Below are positions 17,131 to 23,073 of a stretch of 33,363 nucleotides of DNA, piece after piece. Below the pieces are notes generated by a model. The model did not search any database and had not been told where the DNA came from. It saw only the letters and a list, made by a program, of their open reading frames with translations. The stretch comes from Ktedonobacteraceae bacterium (GTDB lineage Bacteria > Chloroflexota > Ktedonobacteria > Ktedonobacterales > Ktedonobacteraceae). Position numbers and translations under genes: made by a program. Position 1 is the first letter of the stretch, and each line of letters starts with the position of its first letter. The stretch spans positions 1-33,363 of the forward strand of contig JAICIM010000006.1 in NCBI GenBank assembly GCA_025928885.1, given 5' to 3'.

Positions 17131-18153
17131 ATGTTTCAGCGTATTATCGTCCCTCTGGACGGATCAAGCCGTGCCGAGCGTGCTATTCCAGTGGCCGCCA
17201 ATCTCGCGCGTGCCTCACAAGGATCGATCGTTTTTCTGCGGGTCGTTATCCCCGCGCATAGTGTAGGATTTTACGGTGCGGAGCCAGCGGTGGGAGTCGT
17301 ACCCACCATCCTTGAAACCAGCATTGCAGAAGCCGATAGCTATCTCACCTCGGTTGCCACCGTTTTCCGCAACTATCTCAAAGGTATTCGGGTAGAAACG
17401 GAAGTAGAGACCGGCTCAGCAGCATCGACCATCCTGTCTGCCACTCGTTGGGAGCATGGAGACCTGATCGTGCTATGCAGTCACGGCGATACAGGTTTGA
17501 AGCGCTGGATCTTCAATAGCATTGCCCTTCAGGCAGCTCGCAAGAGTCCTGTGCCGGTACTGATCGTCAACGAACATGGTGAGACTCACCCGTTGGAAAA
17601 TCTGACACATCCACTGCATGTCATGGTGGCGCTGGATGGTTCAATGCTGGCCGAGATCGCCCTGAACTCTGTGGTACACCTGATGACCGCCCTGAACCCG
17701 ACGGGACAGAACACGCTGCACCTGCTCCGCGTCATTGATGTTCCCGTTGTGAATGGCAGTATGAGGGGACATACACAACTCGAACCGCTCATTCGCGAGA
17801 AAGCCTGCACGCAGGCAAAAGCCTACCTGGAACAGGTGGTGAAACTTCTGCAAGAAGAGGTTCAGAGCAAGGGAACACTGGCGATCACTACATCGATTGT
17901 TGTTAGTTCTGATGTTGCTGGCGCCATTATCCAGCAGGCAGAAGAGAACACATGTGACCTGATCGCCATTGCCACACATGGGCGCGGCGGCCTGATGCGC
18001 ATCCTTATGGGCAGCGTCACCGAGCGTATTCTTGGCTACACCAAACTGCCGCTCTTCATCGTACGACCCCACGAGGCTGTAGTGGAACACAGCGAAGCAC
18101 ACGATCTTATCGCAGATGAGCGTGAGCTACCATCCTGGGTAGGTCTCCTCTAG
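17131..18153 (+). CDS. Tandem universal stress protein 1
   Basis: 340 residues with two UspA domains (~1-148 and ~161-312). Each begins with the characteristic strand and Asp (IIVPLDGSS, VMVALDGSM). The ATP-binding motif HG-9x-G(S/T) is intact in domain 2 (THGRGGLMRILMGS) but altered in domain 1 (SHGDTGLKRWIFNS, Asn for Gly), so only domain 2 is expected to bind ATP well. Such proteins bind ATP and protect cells in starvation, hypoxia or other growth arrest; the precise target is unknown. GGAGGAGG lies just upstream of ATG 17131. Its promoter has the phased GTGA array, and it diverges from histidine kinase 1. A short C-terminal tail (HSEAHDLIADER) has no known role. Confidence 0.9.
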   Translation: MFQRIIVPLDGSSRAERAIPVAANLARASQGSIVFLRVVIPAHSVGFYGAEPAVGVVPTILETSIAEADSYLTSVATVFRNYLKGIRVETEVETGSAASTILSATRWEHGDLIVLCSHGDTGLKRWIFNSIALQAARKSPVPVLIVNEHGETHPLENLTHPLHVMVALDGSMLAEIALNSVVHLMTALNPTGQNTLHLLRVIDVPVVNGSMRGHTQLEPLIREKACTQAKAYLEQVVKLLQEEVQSKGTLAITTSIVVSSDVAGAIIQQAEENTCDLIAIATHGRGGLMRILMGSVTERILGYTKLPLFIVRPHEAVVEHSEAHDLIADERELPSWVGLL

Positions 18154-18154
18154 A

Positions 18155-18220
18155 CTGAGATGTGTTCGTGATATTGTACAGTATGTTTGAGAGTTGGCTG
18201 TGACAGGAAAGACGTATGAT
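18155..18220 (+). promoter_or_regulatory. Phased GTGA array and -10 box of a non-coding transcript
   Basis: Repeats start at 18157 (GAGA), 18168 (GTGA), ~18178 (not conserved), 18189 (GAGA) and 18200 (GTGA): spacing 11, 21, 11. TATGAT starts at 18215, exactly 15 bp after the last repeat, as in the other five arrays. It follows the uspA-1 stop directly. The predicted transcript start (~18227) lies about 320 bases before lacI, so the RNA is either a stand-alone small RNA or a long leader. Confidence 0.65.
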
Positions 18221-18226
18221 AGTAGT

Positions 18227-18415
18227 GCAGTAAGGAAATAGGTTGATGGTTGACATGCTGCACATAAAAGAGGAATGTTGTCGCTGACAGCAACTCCCCG
18301 GCCAGGACACTTGAAGCACGAGGCAATGATTGTCTCCAATGTAAGTGGGATTGATAATCCCCAAAGGTGCTTCTCGTTCGCCCTCCCGGGGAGCTTTCCT
18401 CTCTCCCCTCTTTAG
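18227..18415 (+). ncRNA. Candidate structured small RNA or leader upstream of lacI
   Basis: Nested complementary segments suggest a folded RNA. An outer AAAGAGG (18267-18273) pairs with CCTCTTT (18407-18413). CTCCCCGG (18294-18301) pairs with CCGGGGAG (18386-18393). Inside, GAAGCAC (18313-18319) pairs with GTGCTTC (18367-18373) and encloses two hairpins: GAGGCAA/TTGTCTC (18320-18336, one G-U) and GGGATT/AATCCC (18347-18361). All arms match without gaps. A pyrimidine-rich tail (CTTTCCTCTCTCC) follows. A local CTCC-CGG-GGAG hairpin could compete with the long-range stem. I do not recognise a known RNA family; the length (~190) and promoter fit a stress-induced small RNA. Boundaries are estimates. 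Confidence 0.45.
18246..18287 (+). CDS. Possible 13-codon leader ORF
   Basis: ATG at 18246 with AAGGA nine bases upstream opens a 13-residue frame (MVDMLHIKEECCR) that begins about 20 bases after the predicted transcript start and ends inside the outer stem of the RNA candidate. It is too short to judge by composition. It may be a leader peptide or chance. Confidence 0.2.
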   Translation: MVDMLHIKEECCR

Positions 18416-18476
18416 AGATACAGAGCCACCCCTCTCGCAGTCATTTCATGCATCAACAAACTCGTGCATTTCTCCC

Positions 18477-18506
18477 TTGACAGTCGTTCAGTCAATATGT
18501 TACAAC
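18477..18506 (+). promoter_or_regulatory. Promoter of lacI-type gene and arabinofuranosidase
   Basis: TTGACA at 18477-18482 (perfect -35), an 18-bp spacer and TACAAC at 18501-18506 (four of six -10 matches). The expected start near 18513 falls inside the palindrome at 18511-18530. In contrast to the array promoters, this one has a consensus -35 box. Confidence 0.65.
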
Positions 18507-18510
18507 TCTT

Positions 18511-18530
18511 CTAGGCGAACGTTCGTCTAG
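18511..18530. promoter_or_regulatory. Probable LacI-type operator
   Basis: CTAGGCGAAC followed by GTTCGTCTAG is a 20-bp palindrome with one mismatched pair and a central CG, as in many LacI/GalR operators. It covers the predicted transcription start and ends 14 bases before the regulator's GTG, which points to autorepression of the lacI-abfA unit. Confidence 0.7.
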
Positions 18531-18544
18531 AGGGAGTAGTAATT

Positions 18545-19627
18545 GTGACGCACGTCTCTCTCAAGGATATTGCTGCTCAGGCCGGGGTCAGCTTCCAGAC
18601 CGTCAGTAAAGTACTCAAAGGGAAAGGCAATGTTTCCCCTGAGACCAGAGCCTGGATTTTGCAGGTCGCTGATGAGTTGGGCTACGTTCCTAACGCGCTG
18701 GCACGTGGCCTCGTCAGTCAGCATACGTCCACAATTGGCATTGTTGCCAGCGATTTCAGCGATTATGTGCTTGCTCAATTTGTCGTCGGTGCCGAGCAAG
18801 AGGCACGCCGTCAGGATCAATGCACCATTATCGGCAATATTGATCTGGCCGGGTCCGACAGCGAGCGCTATATTCGCCTGTTGATCGAACGCCGGGTCGA
18901 TGGCATCGTCCTGGCCGCACCGCAATTGGAGCAGAATCAACAGGTGGGCAAGATGCTGCACGATCAGTTGCCAGTAGTAAGCCTGCATCATGTTCCCGGC
19001 CTGAAAGTCTCGCGCGTCGGCCAGGATCAGCTCCAGACGGGCTATCTGGCGACCCATCACCTGCTAGAGTTGGGACATCGCCGCATCGCCACCATCATAG
19101 GGCCGCGTGACCGTCGCGTAACACAGTTGCGCTTACGTGGCTATCAGCAAGCCCTCGAAAGCGCTCATATAGAGTATGATCCTGCCCTGGTTGAAGAAGG
19201 CAACTGGCAGGTAGAGAGCGGCTATGAAGCCGTACTGCGGTTGCTGGATCGCATGACAATCAGCGCGACTGATTTCACTGCTATTTTTGTACAGAACGAT
19301 ACAATGGCAATTGGCGTTCTCAGCGCGTTACAGCAGCGAGGATGCCGGGTGCCGGAGGATTACTCGGTTGTAGGATGCGACGATATTGAAATTGCTGCCC
19401 ACACCATTCCTCCCCTGACGACTGTACATATCCCCGTGTATGAAACGGGTGGAACCGCCGTTCGCCTGCTCCTTGATATCATTGCACAGCGAATTGTAGA
19501 ACCACAACGCATCATACTACCGGTTCATCTGGTGGAGCGAGCGTCAAGCGGTAGACTTGACAACAGTTCGACCATCGTCTTACCCTCGATGCAGAAGGAG
19601 ACTATTTGTGGCAAAGATCAAAATTGA
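18545..19627 (+). CDS. LacI/GalR-family transcriptional regulator
   Basis: 360 residues. The N-terminal helix-turn-helix VSLKDIAAQAGVSFQTVSKVLKGKG with hinge helix NALARGL is classical, followed by a periplasmic-binding-protein-like effector domain (TIGIVASDF, RVDGIVLAAP, GHRRIATIIGP, FVQNDTMAIGVLSAL, VVGCDDIEIA). It likely represses the adjoining arabinofuranosidase and releases DNA on binding an arabinose-derived sugar; the ligand is inferred from context. Start is GTG 18545, with GAGGGAG about ten bases upstream. Its final 20 bases overlap the next gene, indicating one transcript and coupled translation. A 20-bp palindrome at its own promoter is the expected operator. Its C-terminal tail after HLVERASSG is longer than usual (about 25 residues), read through the next gene's ribosome site. 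Confidence 0.92.
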   Translation: MTHVSLKDIAAQAGVSFQTVSKVLKGKGNVSPETRAWILQVADELGYVPNALARGLVSQHTSTIGIVASDFSDYVLAQFVVGAEQEARRQDQCTIIGNIDLAGSDSERYIRLLIERRVDGIVLAAPQLEQNQQVGKMLHDQLPVVSLHHVPGLKVSRVGQDQLQTGYLATHHLLELGHRRIATIIGPRDRRVTQLRLRGYQQALESAHIEYDPALVEEGNWQVESGYEAVLRLLDRMTISATDFTAIFVQNDTMAIGVLSALQQRGCRVPEDYSVVGCDDIEIAAHTIPPLTTVHIPVYETGGTAVRLLLDIIAQRIVEPQRIILPVHLVERASSGRLDNSSTIVLPSMQKETICGKDQN

Positions 19628-21089
19628 TCTGGATCGTAAAATTGGCAACGTGGATCGTAGAATATATGGCGGCTTCATCGAACACCTGGGGCGCTGTATA
19701 TATGGCGGCATCTATGAGGAAGCTTCCCCTTTAAGCGACAGCGACAATTTTCGTAAGGATGTGCTGGAGGCCGCACGTCCGCTCCGCATGCCGTTATTGC
19801 GCTGGCCCGGCGGCAACTTCGTGAGTGGCTATCACTGGGTTGATGGCATCGGTCCGCAAGAGGATCGCCCGCGCCGCATCGAGCTGGCCTGGCTCTCTGA
19901 AGAGTCCAACCGCTTCGGCACTGATGAGTTTATGCATTACTGTTCAGTGCTGGGAACGGAACCATACATCTGCGTCAACATGGGTACGGGGACGATGGAC
20001 GAGGCTCAGGCGTGGGTCGAGTACTGTAATGGCACCAGCAACACCTACTGGGCCAATCTGCGCCGCAAAAACGGACACGAGGAGCCGTATCGCGTCAAGT
20101 ACTGGGGCCTGGGCAACGAAATGTATGGACGCTGGCAGATCGGCGCATTAAGTGCAGAAGACTATGTGAAAAAAGCCCGCGAATTTGCTAAAGTGATGAA
20201 GTGGATCGATCCAAGCATCGAACTGGTCAGCTGCGGCCAGACCGGGTGGACCGATTGGGATCGCATCGTGCTGGAAGGTCTCGCGCCCTACGTGAACTAC
20301 CACAGCATCCATATCTACACCGGCAGTTCCGATTACTACAGCAATGTGCTAGCTCCCCATCAGGCCGAACGTGCGCTGCGCAATTGCCGCGCCATGATCG
20401 ATCTCGTTCGCTATAATCAGAATATTTCTCACCCCATTCACGTGGCGTATGACGAGTGGAACGTCTGGTTCCGCGAGCGCACGCCCGAAAGCAAGCTGGA
20501 GGAGCGCTACACCCTGGCAGACTCGCTGGCGGTCGCGACCTATCTCAATATTTTTATCCGCTATTGTCAGACGGTCAAAATCGCGAACCTGGCCCAGCTT
20601 GTGAACGTGATTGCGCCGATATTTACCAATAAAGAAGGTCTCTTCCTCCAGACCATCTATCATCCGTTGCGCCTGTATGCCGAACATATGCAGGATATCG
20701 CGCTTGATGCTTTTGTCGAATGCGAAACCTACGCTCCGCAAGCAGACCAGGAGACCTCGCAATGGCCTCATCGCGTGGCCGATATGGGGCCGTTCAATCT
20801 CCTGGATGTCGCCGTTACCTGCGATACCACCGGCAAAGAACTGATGGTCTCCGTCGTCAATCGCGATCTGGAAAAGGCGCATACGACGACGATTCAACTG
20901 GCCGACAACGCTGCCATTGCAAGCGGTGTAGGCTACGAGGTCAACGGGGCCAATCCTGATATCGTCAATTCCTTCGAACAGCCCCACAATGTTGGCGTGC
21001 AAGAGCGCAGTCTCGATCTCGCCGGTCAGGACGTAACCTACACCTTCCCGGCTCACTCGCTCACAGTTTTGAAGCTCCGTCTCGCTTAA
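19608..21089 (+). CDS. abfA: Alpha-L-arabinofuranosidase, GH51
   Basis: 493 residues from GTG 19608. It releases terminal L-arabinofuranose from arabinan, arabinoxylan or their oligosaccharides with retention. Seen: N-terminal IYGGFIEHLGRCIYGGIYE, RWPGGNFVSGYHW, acid/base Glu171 in WGLGNEMYGRWQ, nucleophile Glu283 in AYDEWNVWF, and a C-terminal beta-sandwich. No signal peptide is present, so it acts in the cytoplasm on imported oligosaccharides. Start choice: AGAAGGAG lies seven bases before GTG 19608; the track's upstream start at 19557 adds 17 residues of lacI shadow. Its start overlaps lacI by 20 bases. A remnant of a sugar-binding protein downstream suggests a transporter was once attached. 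Arabinose would enter the pentose phosphates and feed the phosphoketolase encoded at the end of the window. Confidence 0.95.
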   Translation: MAKIKIDLDRKIGNVDRRIYGGFIEHLGRCIYGGIYEEASPLSDSDNFRKDVLEAARPLRMPLLRWPGGNFVSGYHWVDGIGPQEDRPRRIELAWLSEESNRFGTDEFMHYCSVLGTEPYICVNMGTGTMDEAQAWVEYCNGTSNTYWANLRRKNGHEEPYRVKYWGLGNEMYGRWQIGALSAEDYVKKAREFAKVMKWIDPSIELVSCGQTGWTDWDRIVLEGLAPYVNYHSIHIYTGSSDYYSNVLAPHQAERALRNCRAMIDLVRYNQNISHPIHVAYDEWNVWFRERTPESKLEERYTLADSLAVATYLNIFIRYCQTVKIANLAQLVNVIAPIFTNKEGLFLQTIYHPLRLYAEHMQDIALDAFVECETYAPQADQETSQWPHRVADMGPFNLLDVAVTCDTTGKELMVSVVNRDLEKAHTTTIQLADNAAIASGVGYEVNGANPDIVNSFEQPHNVGVQERSLDLAGQDVTYTFPAHSLTVLKLRLA

Positions 21090-21098
21090 AACGCGGCC

Positions 21099-21128
21099 CG
21101 GCAGAAGCATAATGTCGTGCCTCTGCCG
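21099..21128 (+). terminator. Hairpin after arabinofuranosidase gene
   Basis: CGGCAGA and TCTGCCG form a 7-bp stem, extended inside by GCA/TGC. It starts ten bases after the abfA stop. No clear U-tract follows, so termination may rely on it together with the large palindrome 20 bases on. Confidence 0.4.
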
Positions 21129-21149
21129 AGTCTGGTACGTTTACAATAG

Positions 21150-21191
21150 AAGCTGTTGAGCTTTTCCAACGTTGGAAAAGCTCAACAGCTT
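21150..21191. repeat. Perfect 42-bp palindrome
   Basis: The two 21-base arms (AAGCTGTTGAGC..., centre TTTTCCAACGTTGGAAAA) are exact reverse complements with no spacer. It sits between abfA and the sugar-binding-protein remnant and contains the remnant's only nearby start codon. As RNA it would give a ~19-bp hairpin followed by TTTC, so it may terminate transcription; as DNA the AACGTT centre resembles a LacI-type operator; or it marks a recombination scar. Confidence 0.9.
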
Positions 21192-21561
21192 TCAATGGCA
21201 ATCACCTCTTTTCATTACAGTTCATTGTAGTACTGTTATAGCATTGGTTGCAATTATTTCAGCCAGCCTGCTCAAAGATAGCTACGTCTGGGCGCAGGGC
21301 GGACACATTCCGGCATATCTGCCCGTCACCGAAAGCGAGCAATATAAGCAGCTCAAGCCACAGTCCAATTATGCAGGCGTGGCGAAAGAGGTTGTGCTTG
21401 ATCCCCCGGCCTGGTTCAGCGGCTCCGGCTCCCAGTTTGAATCGCAGGGTGAAGCGGCATTTCTGGCAGTGATGTCCGGCCAGATGACGGGGAAAGAGGG
21501 GCTGCAACAGTTCAAACAAGCGCTGCAAAAGCTGTTAGATACGCCGTCTCCCGTCATCTAA
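21172..21561 (+). pseudogene. C-terminal remnant of a sugar ABC transporter substrate-binding protein
   Basis: Only ~100-130 residues remain of a protein family normally ~430 long. The segment WAQGGHIPAYLPV, then PQSNYAGVAKEVVLDPPAWFSGSGSQFE, and the ending QFKQALQKLLDTPSPV match the C-terminal lobe of family 1 extracellular solute-binding proteins. There is no signal peptide or N-terminal lobe; the open frame starts at a TTG inside the 42-bp palindrome, with no ribosome site. It is read here as a deletion remnant whose left breakpoint lies at or near the palindrome. Position after the arabinofuranosidase suggests it once served arabino-oligosaccharide uptake. Confidence 0.75.
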
Positions 21562-21690
21562 GGCGTGTGCGATGTACATGCGACACGAAATGACATAGTG
21601 GTCAACGAAAGGTGTTCGTTCAATGTCCGACATACTCGTGCAAAAATCAGCGGCGCAAGTGAGCACGCCGAGTTCCCAACAAAGCAGAAC

Positions 21691-21737
21691 CAGCAAAAGG
21701 GCCAGATACATGCAGAGTGTATCTGGCCCTTTTGCTG
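21691..21737. terminator. Bidirectional intrinsic terminator
   Basis: CAGCAAAAGGGCCAGATACA and its exact reverse complement form a perfect 20-bp stem with a 7-base loop. The core GGGCCAGATACA stem is preceded by AAAA and followed by TTTT on both strands, so it can stop transcription from both sides, ahead of the convergent phospholipase-D-like gene. Confidence 0.85.
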
Positions 21738-21753
21738 CTCCATATACAATGGA

Positions 21754-22836
21754 CTACGAGGCGCTCTGAGAATCGCCCCAATCCTGCTGGAATGTTTGTT
21801 GCAAGATGGTGAGGACGTTCTGGTCGGAGACGATAATGCCCAGTTCGCGATTACGCTCCAACGAGGCCGTTGAGATGTTCTCTGATCCCACAAAAGCCTT
21901 TTGCCCGTCGGCAACGATAATTTTCGCATGCATATAGAGGTGCGAATCCTCTTTTACCTGCGCACCACCCTGCTGAATCGTCTGTATCCCCTGGCTGTTG
22001 CTATCGCCTGACGAACCGCTGGAGGCAGGCACAATCACCTGGACCTGCACGCCGCGTTTGGCCGCAGCAACGATCGCCTGCTCGATTTCGTTATCCTGCA
22101 TCTCCTCGGCTTCGATCAAGAGCGTCTTATGAGCGCCGCTGATAATCGAGGTGAAATCATTGCGCGAATTGACGGGACTGACGACCAGATTGGGATCGTT
22201 CAACTGGGGCGTGCTGCGGTTCCAATCGGCATTGAAGATGTCCGACACGGCCTGCACATCCTGGTCATTGGTGTCGATGATGCCATATTCGCGATTGGTC
22301 GTGCTCTTACTGCCACCCAGCGCTGAGATGGTGAAGTTGGAGGTCATAATATAGGCGGTCTGCCCGTCGATCACCATCCCCTTTTCATGGGTCAGGGCAA
22401 AGCTGGGGTTGGTGGTCTTGGCCTTCACCCCTGCGGCGTTTAAACGATCGAGGGTTTGTGTTGGCGAGATGCTGCCGCTCCCATAGGGATGGCCCTCCAG
22501 CATCACACGTACATCTACGCCACGATGGGCCGCCTCTTCCAGCCCCTGGATGACGTGGCGCTCGGTCAAAAGGTACATCTCCAGCTGAATCGATTTCGTG
22601 GCACCATTCAGCGCGTCGGTGATCACACGATAGCCCGCATCCGGCTCGACAAACACCTTCACGCCCTCTGCCCCTGAACCTACTGGCCCGGAGTTGGTCG
22701 TGCTATTCATCGTTCCCGCGCTGGTGCCGTTCTGCGCGATACTGACGGTACACCCCGCCAGCAACACACACAATGCCGCGATAACCAGAGCAAGATAGAA
22801 AAACTGTCTTCTATCATGAATTGATAAGCCAGGCAT
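21754..22836 (-). CDS. Phospholipase D-like (HKD) lipoprotein
   Basis: 360 residues from ATG 22836. A lipoprotein signal (DRRQFFYLALVIAALCVLLAGC, Cys29) predicts lipid anchoring on the outer face of the membrane. Two HKD motifs follow: H150-E-K-G-M-V-I-D157 with TSN, and H303-A-K-I-I-V-A-D310 with GSEN. Both catalytic halves of the PLD fold are therefore present in one chain, as in bacterial PLD-type phosphodiesterases and the Nuc nuclease family. Substrate (phospholipid or nucleic acid) cannot be told. The track's ATG 22896 would add 20 residues before the signal peptide; ATG 22836, preceded by GGGGAGG about 11 bases upstream, is preferred. A bidirectional terminator lies downstream. Confidence 0.87.
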   Translation of the reverse strand: MPGLSIHDRRQFFYLALVIAALCVLLAGCTVSIAQNGTSAGTMNSTTNSGPVGSGAEGVKVFVEPDAGYRVITDALNGATKSIQLEMYLLTERHVIQGLEEAAHRGVDVRVMLEGHPYGSGSISPTQTLDRLNAAGVKAKTTNPSFALTHEKGMVIDGQTAYIMTSNFTISALGGSKSTTNREYGIIDTNDQDVQAVSDIFNADWNRSTPQLNDPNLVVSPVNSRNDFTSIISGAHKTLLIEAEEMQDNEIEQAIVAAAKRGVQVQVIVPASSGSSGDSNSQGIQTIQQGGAQVKEDSHLYMHAKIIVADGQKAFVGSENISTASLERNRELGIIVSDQNVLTILQQTFQQDWGDSQSAS

Positions 22837-23010
22837 GACTCTTGCGACCTCCCCTTCTACGTGTACGTCATAAACAAACTGTTCCGTACAGAGCATGTAG
22901 CAGCATATGCCATTATCTGTTACTGATCAGAAAAATCACAGCAGCAGGAAACAGCTGCCTTATTTCTAATACGGTTGTAGGGGGTGCGAAAGGATACAAA
23001 AGAGATATGC

Positions 23011-23058
23011 ATGAAAGAAGTACCAGTTCTGTGTAAATGAAACTGGTACTTCTTTCAT
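23011..23058 (-). terminator. Hairpin terminator of hppA
   Basis: ATGAAAGAAGTACCAGTT and its exact reverse complement form an 18-bp stem with a 12-base loop, beginning 15 bases after the pyrophosphatase stop on the minus strand. The stem is AT-rich and ends in a CTTCTTTC run, acting as a partial U-tract. Confidence 0.7.
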
Positions 23059-23073
23059 TTCGTATAAGCGACT

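Noticed and set aside
18275-18415. 46-codon ORF inside the structured RNA region
   Set aside because: Its ribosome site touches the ATG, it has no recognisable features, and the paired segments explain the sequence better. Minus-strand ORFs there look equally incidental.
18477-18540. Intergenic palindrome as a transposon end or att site
   Set aside because: No target duplication, transposase or integrase is nearby, and its place on the predicted start site fits an operator.
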